From NCBI RefSeq assembly GCF_900105615.1, contig NZ_LT630003.1, positions 5,086,001 through 5,150,000 of the forward strand: a DNA stretch of 64,000 nucleotides, in the 5' to 3' direction. The notes under the pieces were generated by a model that was given only the letters and a program-made list of their open reading frames with translations, ran no database searches and was not told the origin of the DNA. Position 1 is the first letter of the stretch, and every line of letters starts with the position of its first letter. Positions 52,524-62,451 of the stretch are shown here, one piece after another. Source of the DNA: Lacrimispora sphenoides JCM 1415 (GTDB lineage: Bacteria > Bacillota > Clostridia > Lachnospirales > Lachnospiraceae). Position numbers and translations under genes: made by a program.

Positions 52524-53762
52524 ATGGCAATTGTAAAACCATTTCAATGCGTTAGGCCTGATGAACGGTATGCCAGTCAGGTGGCAGCCCTTCCCTATGA
52601 CGTATACAGCCGTAAGGAGGCCTGCCAGGTAACGGCAGCCAACCCAAGGTCATTTTTAAACATTGACAGGCCGGAGACCCAGTTTTCTGATGATGTGGAT
52701 ATCTATGATGACCGTGTTTATGAAAAAGCCAGGGAAATGCTGAAAAGCTGGATCGAGGACGGGACTCTTAAAAAAGATTGTCTGGAAGCCTATTATATCT
52801 ATGAACTTACGATGGACGGAAGGCGTCAGACGGGAATCGTGGCTTGTTCTTCCATTGATGATTATGTGAATGGAGTCATAAAAAAACACGAAAACACCAG
52901 AGAGGAAAAGGAAGTGGACCGGATCCGCCATGTGGATACCACCGATGCACAGACCGGCCCCATTTTTCTGGCCTACCGTTCCAATGAAACGGTCAATAAA
53001 ATTGTGAATTTAATAACAGACACTGAGCCTTTGTATAATTTTACGGCAGAAGACGGGATCAGTCACAGGGTATGGCAGATCCATGACAAAGACAGCATCT
53101 CCCTGATCGAGAAGGCTTTCCAGACGATCCCCTCTACTTATATTGCAGATGGCCATCACAGGGCGGCTTCCGCTGTAAAGGTTGGGCTTAAGAGGCGCAT
53201 GGAGAATCCGGGGTATACAGGAGAAGAACCCTTTAACTATTTCCTTTCCGTGCTGTTTCCCCATGACCAGCTGATGATCATGCCATATAACCGGGTGGTA
53301 AAGGATTTAAACGGCCTTACAGAAGATGAGTTTCTTCAAAAGGCAGGGCAGTCCTTTGAAGTATCCTGTATGGGAACCGAGGCCTTTGCACCTTTGGAAA
53401 AAGGATCCTTTGGTATGTACTTAAACCGGAAATGGTACTGTTTAAAAGTTTTCGATTCCTTAAAATCCCCAGATCCGGTAAAGGGCCTGGATGTATCCAT
53501 CCTCCAGGATTATCTGCTTGGTCCTGTTTTGGGAATCGGAGATCCCAGAACGGATAAGAGAATTGATTTTATCGGAGGGATTCGTGGGCTTAACGAACTG
53601 GAGAAACGATGCAGCCAGGATATGAAAGTGGCATTTTCCATGTACCCCACCTCCATTCAGGAGCTGTTTGCCGTGGCGGATGCAGGGCTTTTGATGCCTC
53701 CTAAATCCACATGGTTCGAGCCAAAGCTCCGCAGCGGATTATTTATTCATCTTCTAAAATAA
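52524..53762 (+). CDS. DUF1015 family protein
   Basis: 412 residues. MAIVKPFQCVRPDERYASQVAALPYDVYSRKEACQVTAANPRSFLNIDRPE is the characteristic DUF1015 N-terminus, and YIADGHHRAASAVKVGLKRR with its His pair is the best conserved central motif. The function is not established; the family is often found next to serA/serC, as here, which hints at serine or phosphoserine metabolism. It has an AAAGGAGAT site and its own spacing from serA by the large hairpins. Confidence 0.88.
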   Translation: MAIVKPFQCVRPDERYASQVAALPYDVYSRKEACQVTAANPRSFLNIDRPETQFSDDVDIYDDRVYEKAREMLKSWIEDGTLKKDCLEAYYIYELTMDGRRQTGIVACSSIDDYVNGVIKKHENTREEKEVDRIRHVDTTDAQTGPIFLAYRSNETVNKIVNLITDTEPLYNFTAEDGISHRVWQIHDKDSISLIEKAFQTIPSTYIADGHHRAASAVKVGLKRRMENPGYTGEEPFNYFLSVLFPHDQLMIMPYNRVVKDLNGLTEDEFLQKAGQSFEVSCMGTEAFAPLEKGSFGMYLNRKWYCLKVFDSLKSPDPVKGLDVSILQDYLLGPVLGIGDPRTDKRIDFIGGIRGLNELEKRCSQDMKVAFSMYPTSIQELFAVADAGLLMPPKSTWFEPKLRSGLFIHLLK

Positions 53763-53765
53763 AAC

Positions 53766-53804
53766 ACGCCGTCCCTGGCTGGCAAAAGCCTATGGGGACG
53801 GCGT
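53766..53804 (+). terminator. Bidirectional terminator between DUF1015 gene and aguR
   Basis: ACGCCGTCCC (53766-53775) and GGGACGGCGT (53795-53804) form a 10-bp stem with T-rich sequence to the right and A-rich to the left. The last codons of the leftward aguR gene lie inside it. Confidence 0.8.
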
Positions 53805-54806
53805 TTCTTTTTCTGGTTCTTTATTTAGCTGTTCATCCCGGTAAGCGGCATAAACCTCGAGAAGCTGAGGGCGTTTTACAACCCCGATTTTTTGAAAGAT
53901 ATTATGAACATGCGTTTTCGCTGTTCCCAGGGAGATGTATAGATCATCGCTTATTTCCTGATTGGTTTTATCCATGAGAAGCACTCTCAGTATTTCCCTC
54001 TCCCTTGCGGTAAGATGGTTCGCTTCGCTGAAACGGTACAGAACACTTTCTTCTATATCAGAGGGCAGGTTTCCCCTGGTATTGCTGGTTACTTCCGAAA
54101 CAATGGTATTATTCTTTAACAATATCATCATGTAGTACATAAGATATCCGGCAGAAAATAAGGCATAAATGAGGTATAGAATATCAGAGGTTAAACTCCT
54201 GTTATTCATATTAATATAATATTTTGAATAAGTATCAAAATTAAAGATTACAATGGTATCTTCCGCAATGATGAGGATATTCATGATAACAGTGATATAA
54301 AAAAGTCTTTTACACCATTTAAAGAAAGGGTCCTGATATTCCTCAGGATTCTTTTTTATTATTCTTAGACATTCCGCTCCTATATAAGCGTTGTAAAGCT
54401 GGCTTGGGAGGAAATAGAGCCATATTTTCCAGGCACTGTTGTCCATGGCCGGAACAAACAGCATGAAAGTCACGTATACTGCTAAAATTCCATAATCACG
54501 GTAGGTTATCATCCGGTTTAACAGCCGTTTGAAGATGGTTAAGTATCCCAGTGACAGGATCAGGTAGATCATGGTCTTATGGGTCGGAACGATCATAAAA
54601 ATCCTATTATAAGATTCTGCAAAATTCCCAAACATTTCTGATGCAAAAATCACAATATCATCCGTTAAAACTGCTCCGAATATAATCCCTACCCATAACA
54701 GGATCTTTTCTTTTCCATTAAAAAAGAGCGAAAAAGACGTCCAAAAGACTCCGGAGTAGATCATGATCAAAACCAGATTGTAAATGAATAAGATACCTTT
54801 TCCCAT
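53790..54806 (-). CDS. aguR: Membrane-bound LuxR-type regulator, AguR-like
   Basis: 338 residues. About seven hydrophobic segments fill residues 1-235 (for example LFIYNLVLIMIYSGVFW, ILLWVGIIFGAVL, YLILSLGYLTIF, ILYLIYALFSAGYLMYYMMILL). A GerE/LuxR HTH closes the protein: ANHLTAREREILRVLLMDKTNQEISDDLYISLGTAKTHVHNIFQKIGV. AguR of Enterococcus and Lactococcus is the same kind of transmembrane LuxR activator of the agmatine deiminase operon. Divergent placement next to aguCBDA-type genes makes that role very likely; the ligand would be agmatine. Confidence 0.85.
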   Translation of the reverse strand: MGKGILFIYNLVLIMIYSGVFWTSFSLFFNGKEKILLWVGIIFGAVLTDDIVIFASEMFGNFAESYNRIFMIVPTHKTMIYLILSLGYLTIFKRLLNRMITYRDYGILAVYVTFMLFVPAMDNSAWKIWLYFLPSQLYNAYIGAECLRIIKKNPEEYQDPFFKWCKRLFYITVIMNILIIAEDTIVIFNFDTYSKYYINMNNRSLTSDILYLIYALFSAGYLMYYMMILLKNNTIVSEVTSNTRGNLPSDIEESVLYRFSEANHLTAREREILRVLLMDKTNQEISDDLYISLGTAKTHVHNIFQKIGVVKRPQLLEVYAAYRDEQLNKEPEKETPSP

Positions 54807-55080
54807 AATTCCTCCTGACTTTTGTTCGACCTCAAGCTGCCCATCATCAGTATAGCAAATAAAAATGTTTTTTCAACTCCTATTTTTCTTGAAAAGCTTA
54901 CTTTTTAGTGCATGTTGCACAAAAGTTTAGGAAAGTTTATGTGGATTAGAGTTAAAAGTGTTATAAATATCTACCCCTGGTTGAATTCTCAACCGGCGTG
55001 AGAACTGCTATTTTCATCTTGTGACGACGCGGCAAAAGCAAATCACAGCAAATCAAAAATTACAAAAGGAGGTTTTACTG
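54807..55080 (+). promoter_or_regulatory. aguR / agmatine operon divergent control region
   Basis: 274 bases without a gene. A TATAAA-like -10 box is at 54962-54967 with no good -35 box, as expected for an activator-dependent promoter. GGTTGA (54979-54984) and TCAACC (54989-54994) form a short inverted repeat downstream. AGTTTAGGAA and AAGTTTATG make a short direct repeat upstream of the -10. Which of these AguR binds cannot be said. Confidence 0.45.
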
Positions 55081-56025
55081 ATGGCAGAGAAAATAGTCCT
55101 TGCTTTAGGCGGAAATGCACTGCAGTCAGGAAAAGGAGAAGCAACTGCCAAAGCACAGCTTGAAGTCGTTCATAAGACTTGCGAGTATATAGCAGAATTA
55201 AATGAACGTGGCTATGAGATGGCTATTGTACATGGGAACGGACCTCAGGTGGGCAGAATTTTGCTTGCCTCTGAAACTGCAAAAGATGTAACACCGCCTA
55301 TGCCATTTGATGTGTGCGGGGCAATGTCCCAGGGTTATATCGGATATCATTTGCAGCAGGGCCTGAAATATGCGCTCAATAAGAGGAATCAGAACTTTCC
55401 TGTTGTCACCATCGCTACCCAGATGATTGTAGACGGACACGATCCGGCTTTTCACAATCCGACCAAACCCATCGGACCTTTCTATACCAAAGAAGAGGCT
55501 CACGCTCTGGAAGAGGAGAAGGGATACGTTATGAAAGAGGATGCCGGCCGGGGATACCGCAGGGTGGTTGCATCTCCGATTCCTAAAAAGATTGTGGAGA
55601 TTGAGGCGGTAAAAGAGTTGTGGCCAAAGGCAATTGTCATTACCTGCGGAGGAGGAGGAATTCCGGTCATTGAAGATCCAGCCGGCGCTCTTCATGGAAC
55701 GGCAGCAGTGATTGATAAGGATTTTGCAGCTGAACTCCTGGCAGAAGAAGTGGAGGCAGATATCCTGGTGATTTTAACGGAAGTGGAAAAGGTGGCAGTC
55801 AATTACAAGAAACCAGATCAGAGGAATCTGGATCATCTTAGCCTGATGGAAGCGAACAAGTATTGTGAGGAAGGACAGTTTGCACCGGGTAGCATGCTTC
55901 CCAAGGTTCAGGCAGCCATGAAATTTGTAAGATCCAATCCGTCAAAACGGGCGATCATCACTTCCCTTGACAATGCAGTTGAAGCACTGGACGGAAAGAC
56001 AGGCACCATATTCACATTTAATTAA
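55081..56025 (+). CDS. aguC: Carbamate kinase of the agmatine pathway
   Basis: Uses carbamoyl phosphate and ADP to make ATP. 314 residues from the ATG at 55081 after AAAGGAGG; an upstream ATG-less frame extends to 55021. ALGGNALQSGKGEATAKAQL, VHGNGPQVGRILLASE, VASPIPKKIVEIEAVKEL, CGGGGIPVI and VIDKDFAAELLAEEVEADILVILTEVEKV are the family motifs. It comes first in the operon here, whereas it is last in Enterococcus. arcC is the equivalent name in arginine operons. Confidence 0.93.
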   Translation: MAEKIVLALGGNALQSGKGEATAKAQLEVVHKTCEYIAELNERGYEMAIVHGNGPQVGRILLASETAKDVTPPMPFDVCGAMSQGYIGYHLQQGLKYALNKRNQNFPVVTIATQMIVDGHDPAFHNPTKPIGPFYTKEEAHALEEEKGYVMKEDAGRGYRRVVASPIPKKIVEIEAVKELWPKAIVITCGGGGIPVIEDPAGALHGTAAVIDKDFAAELLAEEVEADILVILTEVEKVAVNYKKPDQRNLDHLSLMEANKYCEEGQFAPGSMLPKVQAAMKFVRSNPSKRAIITSLDNAVEALDGKTGTIFTFN

Positions 56026-56059
56026 TAAACAATAAAAATTTATATAAGGAGACTTTGCC

Positions 56060-57088
56060 ATGAAAGCAAACGGAATTACACATTTTATTGACACCAACGA
56101 TTTTACTAAGGAGCAGTTGTTAGACATCATTGAACTGTCTCTGGCAATTAAAAGAAGCATCAAGGCAGGTTATTATCCCCCTCTGTTAAAAGGAAAAACA
56201 CTGGGAATGATTTTCCAGCAGTCTTCCACAAGAACCCGCGTTTCTTTTGAAACAGCGATGGAACAGCTTGGCGGACATGCCCAGTATTTAGGACCTGGCA
56301 TGATTCAGCTTGGCGGTCATGAGACCATCGGCGATACCGGAAGAGTGCTTTCCCAGCTGATCGATGTGGTAATGGCCAGAGTGGTTGAACACAACTCCGT
56401 GGTGGAGTTAGCCAAAGCATGTACAATCCCGGTATTAAACGGTATGAGTGATTACAATCATCCGACCCAGGAAATCGGAGATCTTTGTACAATCGTAGAG
56501 CATCTTCCAAGAGGCAAAAAGCTGGAAGACTGCAAGGTTGTTTTCGTAGGCGACGGAACCCAGGTATGCGCTTCTCTCGGATTTATCACCACAAAGCTTG
56601 GTATGCATTTCGTTCATTACGGACCAAAGAACAATCAGCTTTTGGAAGAGCACAAAAAGATCATGGTAGAAAACTGCAGGATTTCCGGCGGTACATGGGA
56701 AGTAACAGACAACCGTGACAGCGTAAAGGGAGCAGATTTCATTTATACAGACGTATGGTATGGACTATATGAAAATGAGACTCCAAAGGAAGAGCGTGTT
56801 GCTACATTTAAGGATTATCAGGTAAACAGAGATTTAATGTCTCTTGGAAATATCGGCTGCAAATTCATGCACTGCCTGCCTGCGACCAGGGGAGAAGACG
56901 TGACCGATGAAGTACTTGACAGCGACAGCTCCATAGCGTTCTTAGAGGCAGGGAACCGCCTGACAGCAATGAGAGGCCTGCTTGTTTACTTTACCCAGTA
57001 TCAGAGAGATCAGGCTCCAAGCGAGCTTCAGATCGCAGCGGCAAAGGAACAGTTAGAGAAATTCATGGATGATAGAAATATCAGATAG
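56060..57088 (+). CDS. aguB: Putrescine carbamoyltransferase
   Basis: Splits N-carbamoylputrescine with phosphate into putrescine and carbamoyl phosphate. 342 residues. Carbamoyl-phosphate site [19 protein letters not shown]; and [18 protein letters not shown]. The [12 protein letters not shown] stretch distinguishes putrescine from ornithine transcarbamoylases, which have an SMG loop at that place, and a long C-terminal helix is present as in PTC trimers. Context with the agmatine genes agrees. Confidence 0.93.
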   Translation: MKANGITHFIDTNDFTKEQLLDIIELSLAIKRSIKAGYYPPLLKGKTLGMIFQQSSTRTRVSFETAMEQLGGHAQYLGPGMIQLGGHETIGDTGRVLSQLIDVVMARVVEHNSVVELAKACTIPVLNGMSDYNHPTQEIGDLCTIVEHLPRGKKLEDCKVVFVGDGTQVCASLGFITTKLGMHFVHYGPKNNQLLEEHKKIMVENCRISGGTWEVTDNRDSVKGADFIYTDVWYGLYENETPKEERVATFKDYQVNRDLMSLGNIGCKFMHCLPATRGEDVTDEVLDSDSSIAFLEAGNRLTAMRGLLVYFTQYQRDQAPSELQIAAAKEQLEKFMDDRNIR

Positions 57089-57098
57089 GAGGAGAATG

Positions 57099-58460
57099 AT
57101 GTCAGACGCGCCAAAGAAGAAGTTTCGGTTAATTGATGCCATAATGACGGTTATATGCGTTGTATTTGTGGCAGAAGCAGCAAGTCCGGTGGCAGCGATT
57201 GGTAATTCCCAGTATTTTTGGTGGATTTTCCTCTTAATAGCATTTTTGCTACCATATGGCTTGATCTCCTCAGAACTGGGGACAACCTATGAGGGTGACG
57301 GTGGATTATATGACTGGGTGTCAAAAGCCTTTGGTAAAAAATGGGGAGGAAGGGTGTCCTGGTACTACTGGATCAACTTTCCGCTTTGGATGGCTTCTTT
57401 GGCGCTTATGTTCCCCGAGGTCATTAATCTTTTGACCGGAGGACAACTAGGATTTTTCCCGTCCTTGATCATAGAGCTTACGTTTGTATGGATCATTGTT
57501 TTCATCAGCTTTTTTTCCGTTTGTGACAGTACCTGGATCTTAAACGGAGCGGCAGTAATTAAAATCCTCATTGCAGTAATCCTGGGCTGCCTTGGCATTT
57601 ACGGTGCGGTCACTCACGGAGTTGCCAATGAATACACCTTAGCCTCCTTGATTCCAAGCTTTAATTTAAACAGCTTATCCTACATATCAGTTATTTTATT
57701 TAACTGCCTTGGATTTGAAGTTGTTTGTACCTTTGCAGATGATATGGAGAATCCTAAGAAGCAGATTCCTCAGGCGATTATTGCAGGCGGAATTGTCATT
57801 GCAGCGATCTATATCTTTATGGCCTTTGGAATCGGTGTTGCGATTCCGGCTGATCAGATCAGTACGAGTACCGGCTTGGTTGCAAGCGTCCAGCTTTTGA
57901 CCGGAAGCACCAGAGGGATCATTGTAACAGTGGTTGCCATTGGCTTCCTGCTTACACTTTTTGGAAATATGGTTTCCTGGTCACTTGGAGTAAACAATGT
58001 GGCAGCTTATTCGGCAGAGAATGGGGACATGCCGGCGGTATTTAAGATAAGGAGCAAAAAGAATGATATGCCCATTGGCGCTGCCATTATGAATGGACTG
58101 GTAGCCAGCATGGTTCTTATCATCGCTCCCCTTATTCCTAATCAGGATCTGTTCTGGTGCTTTTTCGCACTGAATCTGGTTATGTTTTTGCTTTCCTATA
58201 TCCCTGTATTTCCGGCCTTCTTAAAGCTTAGAAAGATAGACCCGGATACAGAGCGGCCCTTTAAGGTTCCGGGAAGCAATGGTTTCTTAAGGGTTTTGGC
58301 ATTCGTTCCAATGGCGCTGATCATCGTTGCGCTGATCTTCACCGCAGTTCCTTTAAGCTTTGATCCGGAAACTCTGGCAGGAGTCCTTCCGATCACCATC
58401 GGGGCAGCGATATTCCTCATACTTGGTGAGCTGATTGTAAACAGAAAAAGAGATAAATAA
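57099..58460 (+). CDS. aguD: Agmatine/putrescine antiporter (APC family)
   Basis: 453-residue transporter with about twelve hydrophobic segments, exchanging external agmatine for putrescine. Two adjacent ATGs (57096, 57099) follow TAGGAGGAG. FVAEAASPVAAIGNSQYFWWIFLLIAFLLPYGLISSELGTTYEGDGGLYDWV is the APC N-terminal signature, and LFNCLGFEVVCTFADDMENPKKQIPQAII is the helix 6 region. Uptake together with the pathway yields ATP and raises pH by consuming protons through ammonia release. Confidence 0.9.
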   Translation: MSDAPKKKFRLIDAIMTVICVVFVAEAASPVAAIGNSQYFWWIFLLIAFLLPYGLISSELGTTYEGDGGLYDWVSKAFGKKWGGRVSWYYWINFPLWMASLALMFPEVINLLTGGQLGFFPSLIIELTFVWIIVFISFFSVCDSTWILNGAAVIKILIAVILGCLGIYGAVTHGVANEYTLASLIPSFNLNSLSYISVILFNCLGFEVVCTFADDMENPKKQIPQAIIAGGIVIAAIYIFMAFGIGVAIPADQISTSTGLVASVQLLTGSTRGIIVTVVAIGFLLTLFGNMVSWSLGVNNVAAYSAENGDMPAVFKIRSKKNDMPIGAAIMNGLVASMVLIIAPLIPNQDLFWCFFALNLVMFLLSYIPVFPAFLKLRKIDPDTERPFKVPGSNGFLRVLAFVPMALIIVALIFTAVPLSFDPETLAGVLPITIGAAIFLILGELIVNRKRDK

Positions 58461-58479
58461 GAAAGAGAAGGGATAAATT

Positions 58480-59580
58480 ATGGCAAAGAGAATTGAGAAC
58501 ACAACACCAAAGCAGGATGGATACCGTATGCCTGCAGAATTTGAAGAGCAGGAACAGGTTTGGATGTTATGGCCGGAAAGGCCGGATAACTGGAGAAACG
58601 GCGCAAAGCCGGCACAGCGTGTATTTACTGAGGTTGCGAAAGCGATCCTCCAGTTTGAGCCGGTTACAGTTTGCGTATCTCCTGCACAATATCAGAACTG
58701 CCGTGCCCATCTTCCTGCTGAAATAAAGGTAGTTGAGATGACAAGCAATGATTCCTGGATCCGTGACTGCGGACCGACCTTTGTCATCAATGATAAAGGC
58801 GGCATCAGAGGCTGTGACTGGACCTTTAATGCATGGGGCGGTCTGGTAGACGGACTTTACTTCCCATGGGATCAGGATGATCTTGTGGCACAGAAGGTAT
58901 GTGAAATCGAAGGAATCGATTCCTACCGTACCGAAGGCTTTGTTCTGGAAGGCGGTTCCTTCCATGTAGACGGAGAGGGAACCATCATTACCACAGAGAT
59001 GTGCCTGTTAAGTGAGGGAAGAAATCCTCATATGACAAAAGAAGAAATCGAAGATATGCTGGATCAATACTTAAACTGCCAGAAGGTTATCTGGATTAAG
59101 GATGGCATTGATCCAAACGAAACCAACGGACATGTTGACGACGTTGCCCAGTATGTAAGACCGGGGGAAGTTGCCTGTATCTGGACGGAGGATGAAGAGA
59201 ATCCTTTCTATAGAGAAGCCCAGGAAGCTTATAAAACATTATCCGAAGCAGTAGACGCAAAGGGCCGTAAATTAAAGGTACATAAGCTTTGCCTGACCAA
59301 GAACCCTGTTCTGCTTCATGGTGCAGATGCGATTGATTTGGTAGAGGGTACCCTTCCAAGAGAAGACGGCGAGATTTCCATCGCTTCCTATATGAATTTC
59401 CTGGTCGTAAATGGGGGAGTGATCGTTCCCCAGTATGGCGATGAAAATGATGCATTGGCCTTACAGCAGATCCAGGAAATGTATTCGGACCGCAAAGTGG
59501 TTGGGGTACGTACGGAAGAGGTTGCATTTGGCGGCGGAAATATCCACTGCATCACCCAGCAGCAGCCAAAAGTAAAATAA
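58480..59580 (+). CDS. aguA: Agmatine deiminase
   Basis: Hydrolyses agmatine to N-carbamoylputrescine and ammonia. 366 residues. The guanidine-modifying fold shows SNDSWIRDCGPTFVIN, GFVLEGGSFHVDGEGTIITTEMCLLSEGRNPHMTKEEIE, GHVDDVAQYV (catalytic His-Asp) and the nucleophilic Cys in FGGGNIHCITQQQP near the end (residue 357). The four genes carbamate kinase, transferase, antiporter and deiminase form a complete pathway. Confidence 0.95.
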   Translation: MAKRIENTTPKQDGYRMPAEFEEQEQVWMLWPERPDNWRNGAKPAQRVFTEVAKAILQFEPVTVCVSPAQYQNCRAHLPAEIKVVEMTSNDSWIRDCGPTFVINDKGGIRGCDWTFNAWGGLVDGLYFPWDQDDLVAQKVCEIEGIDSYRTEGFVLEGGSFHVDGEGTIITTEMCLLSEGRNPHMTKEEIEDMLDQYLNCQKVIWIKDGIDPNETNGHVDDVAQYVRPGEVACIWTEDEENPFYREAQEAYKTLSEAVDAKGRKLKVHKLCLTKNPVLLHGADAIDLVEGTLPREDGEISIASYMNFLVVNGGVIVPQYGDENDALALQQIQEMYSDRKVVGVRTEEVAFGGGNIHCITQQQPKVK

Positions 59581-59615
59581 AGCGTTTCACACTGTCTCCT
59601 CGAATGTATGCAGAT

Positions 59616-59650
59616 ACAGGGGCTGTTGCACTTGCCGCAACAGCCCCTGT
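59616..59650 (+). terminator. Hairpin between convergent aguA and the M23 gene
   Basis: ACAGGGGCTGTTGC (59616-59629) and GCAACAGCCCCTGT (59637-59650) form a perfect 14-bp stem with a 7-base loop. The T run is missing, but the position between convergent genes suggests termination in both directions. Confidence 0.65.
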
Positions 59651-59662
59651 CATAGTTAGAGG

Positions 59663-60829
59663 TCAATTTTCTGCTTTAGGAGGTTCAGGCGGAATGAAAT
59701 TATCAGGGATTCCTGGATCCGTCATATTATAAACCCGGTTATATTCTTTTGTCTCCTGGTTCTTAAGCGTCTCGGAGCGGTTCATGGAAAGAAATTTGGT
59801 TAGCTCATAGCAGCTGACCCAGATCTCATTGTTGCCTTCCTTTTGTGACTCATCAAAGATAAGCTGAAGTCCAAAGTGGAGATGAGGTTCATTGATATTA
59901 TTGGTGTTTTCATTCCTGCTGTATCCGGTACGTCCCAGATAACCGATCACATCTCCTGCCGTAACGATGCTGCCCTGGCTTAAGGATTTATGATAAGGAT
60001 AATTCTTTCTTAAATGGGCGTAATAATAATACCGTTTTCCATCAAAGCTTCGTATTCCCAAACGCCAACCTCCATACTGGTTCCAGCCGATGGCCTCCAC
60101 ATAGCCGCTTTCCACTGCAATGATGGGAGTCCCTACCTGGCCCATCATATCATGCCCCAGATGTTGTCGTCTGTAGCCATAAGAGCGTGCAACTCCAAAA
60201 TCGTCAAAATCATTATAGGGGAAGCCCTTGGCAATGGGGGAAAAGCTTTTCAGCCCATACTTCTTTACCCAGACCTTATCCGGATCCTGGGTGCCGTCGG
60301 GAAGGAGGGCAGGAGTGGCGTACAGGGGTGCATTTTGAGAGGAAATCTGAATATCATACTGGCCCACAAGGCCATCAAGCACCGCTCCATAGGCTTCTCT
60401 GTAATAGGAATAGTGGGTCATTTTTGCAGTCAGTTCTTCCATGGTTTTACCGGCTAGAAGCTGCTCCGCCAGCCCATCTAAATCTTTGGTGGAATATCTG
60501 GAAAAATCCCCCCCGTACTTGGCACCAAGATAAGCAAGTAAATCCACCCAGTTTAAATGGGGCTCAGACTGGCAGGTATTAACATCATATCGGAAGGCCT
60601 CCTGCATGGCCCTTGCGGTCACATCAAAATCCACCCATTTTATAAATTTTTTTGCCTCCGAGGGACTGGCGTTACTGTCCTGATTGACTACCGGAAATGA
60701 GGGCTTCCCGCCTGGGGATATGAAAAACAAGGAGACCAGCAGAAATGTCAGAATAATGACTTCTATGTAAATGATGATATGGTGTCTGGATACATGGGAA
60801 AGTCTGATATCTTTATTAAATAGGTTCAT
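59663..60829 (-). CDS. Membrane-anchored M23 (LytM-type) peptidase
   Basis: 388 residues from the ATG at 60829, after AAGGAGAAC; an ATG at 60847 is in frame. A single anchor segment (IIIYIEVIILTFLLVSLFFI) near residue 30 puts the domain outside. Zinc motif HxxxD is HLGHDMMGQVG and the HxH motif is EPHLHFGLQL, with a Gly-rich core typical of active LytM peptidases. About 150 residues precede the domain without a recognised motif. It probably trims peptidoglycan crosslinks; clostridial relatives act in sporulation or division. Confidence 0.85.
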   Translation of the reverse strand: MNLFNKDIRLSHVSRHHIIIYIEVIILTFLLVSLFFISPGGKPSFPVVNQDSNASPSEAKKFIKWVDFDVTARAMQEAFRYDVNTCQSEPHLNWVDLLAYLGAKYGGDFSRYSTKDLDGLAEQLLAGKTMEELTAKMTHYSYYREAYGAVLDGLVGQYDIQISSQNAPLYATPALLPDGTQDPDKVWVKKYGLKSFSPIAKGFPYNDFDDFGVARSYGYRRQHLGHDMMGQVGTPIIAVESGYVEAIGWNQYGGWRLGIRSFDGKRYYYYAHLRKNYPYHKSLSQGSIVTAGDVIGYLGRTGYSRNENTNNINEPHLHFGLQLIFDESQKEGNNEIWVSCYELTKFLSMNRSETLKNQETKEYNRVYNMTDPGIPDNFIPPEPPKAEN

Positions 60830-61040
60830 AAGCGTTCTCCTTGTCATTCCATGGCATGATTTACTTTAATAAAGGCAAGCCAGGCCCGGACTGAAAAAAG
60901 CAGATCAGCCGTTCGATGAGCCGCCAGATGAATCGAACTACTTACATATGAAAAAGGAAAGCAGATTACTAAGGCTTTCCTTTATAAGATATGCTGTGAT
61001 AATAAAAAATATGAAGGGAAACAGGTGAGTAGAGTCCATA

Positions 61041-61069
61041 TTGGAAAAAAGAAATGTTCGTGGTATAAT
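61041..61069 (+). promoter_or_regulatory. Sigma-A-like promoter of the alcohol dehydrogenase gene
   Basis: TTGGAA (61041-61046), 17 bases, TATAAT (61064-61069), 65 bases before the start codon. Confidence 0.68.
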
Positions 61070-61133
61070 TTCTATTAAGAATAAAAATGATGCGGAACAT
61101 GAAGATTAAACCGCAGCGGAAAGTGAGGACAGA

Positions 61134-62321
61134 ATGAATAATTTTGAGTATTGTGTACCTACAAGGGTGATATTCGGCCGTGATTCCCACAAAAAGGCAG
61201 GTGCCATCATTTCTGAATATGGATTTCATAAAATCATGATTCATTATGGTGGAGGCAGCGTAAGAAAAAGCGACCTGCTTGGGCTGGTGGAAGAATCTTT
61301 AAGAGAGCATGGAATCGAATATGTTCTTTTTGGCGGAGTACAGCCTAATCCGGTTTTATCCCTGGCAAAAGAAGGCATGGAGTTATGCAGAAGGGAACAT
61401 GTGGAGTTTATTCTGGCAGTGGGTGGCGGAAGTGTTATTGACTCAGCCAAGTGCATTGCCGACGGAGCACTTAATCCTGAAATTGATCCCTGGAAATTCT
61501 TTTTAAAGGAAGAGGTTCCGGCAAAAGCACTTCCCCACGGAAACATATTAACCCTGTCTGCTTCAGGGAGTGAGACAAGCTTATCCTGTGTTATCACAAA
61601 TGAAGAGGGGGACTTAAAGCGAGGGTTTAACAGCCCGACCCATCGTCCTCTGTTTGCCATCTGCAACCCGGAGCTGACGTTTACTGTCAGCAAATTCCAG
61701 ACCGGATGCGGAACCGTAGATATCATGATGCACACGCTGGAACGGTATCTGGGAGGGACGACAAAGGATACGCCTTTAACGGACCGGATCGCAGAAGGGC
61801 TATTAACCTCTGTTATGGAAGCGGGAGCTGTGGCAGATAAAAATCCAGAGGATTATGAGGCACGTGCAACCCTTATGTGGGCAGGAAGCCTCTCCCATAA
61901 TGAGCTTACCGGTCTGGGAAGGGAATATATGATGCAGGTTCACCAATTGGAGCATGAGCTGTCAGGAATGTATCCGGCCATTGCCCATGGTGCCGGTCTG
62001 TCTGCCCTGTTTTGTTCCTGGTCCAGGTACGTATGCGAAATTGATCCTATGAGGTTTGCCCAGCTGGCTGTCCGGGTATTGAATGAGGAAATGAACTTTG
62101 AAGAGCCTTTAAAAACGGCTCTTAATGGGATCAACAGATTGGAAGGATATTTTAAGAGCCTTGGAATGCCTGTCAGCCTTAGAGAGCTGAATGCGGGAAT
62201 AAAGGAAGCGGATTTAGAAATTCTGGCGGATAAATGCTCCTTTTACGGAACCAGAACTTTGCCCGGAATCCGGTCACTGGGGAAACCAGAGATGATTGAT
62301 GTATACCGGCTTGCTTATTAA
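61134..62321 (+). CDS. Iron-containing alcohol dehydrogenase (BdhA-type)
   Basis: 395 residues of the Fe-ADH superfamily, closest in layout to NADPH-dependent butanol dehydrogenase. NAD(P) site AVGGGSVIDSAKCIADGAL; metal ligands in CGTVDIMMHTLERYL (Asp and His), MMQVHQLEHELSG and AIAHGAGLSALF. Start follows GTGAGGAC. Reduces aldehydes to alcohols in fermentation; true substrate unknown. It stands alone between a promoter and a hairpin. Confidence 0.9.
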   Translation: MNNFEYCVPTRVIFGRDSHKKAGAIISEYGFHKIMIHYGGGSVRKSDLLGLVEESLREHGIEYVLFGGVQPNPVLSLAKEGMELCRREHVEFILAVGGGSVIDSAKCIADGALNPEIDPWKFFLKEEVPAKALPHGNILTLSASGSETSLSCVITNEEGDLKRGFNSPTHRPLFAICNPELTFTVSKFQTGCGTVDIMMHTLERYLGGTTKDTPLTDRIAEGLLTSVMEAGAVADKNPEDYEARATLMWAGSLSHNELTGLGREYMMQVHQLEHELSGMYPAIAHGAGLSALFCSWSRYVCEIDPMRFAQLAVRVLNEEMNFEEPLKTALNGINRLEGYFKSLGMPVSLRELNAGIKEADLEILADKCSFYGTRTLPGIRSLGKPEMIDVYRLAY

Positions 62322-62326
62322 AGCTT

Positions 62327-62373
62327 AAGCGGCCTGCTTTGATCCGTACAAATCATGATCTGGCAGGCCGCTT
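62327..62373 (+). terminator. Hairpin after the alcohol dehydrogenase gene
   Basis: AAGCGGCCTGC (62327-62337) and GCAGGCCGCTT (62363-62373) form an 11-bp perfect stem with a 25-base loop. There is no long T run. Confidence 0.65.
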
Positions 62374-62451
62374 CCAATGAAAGAAAACCGGGGCAGGATA
62401 TATCCAATCTCCGATCTTGGTTTTTGCTTTCATAAAATCACCTTATTTTCA

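Noticed and set aside
55198..55695. Minus-strand ORF of 165 codons inside the carbamate kinase gene
   Set aside because: It is a shadow of a well-supported gene with no start signals.
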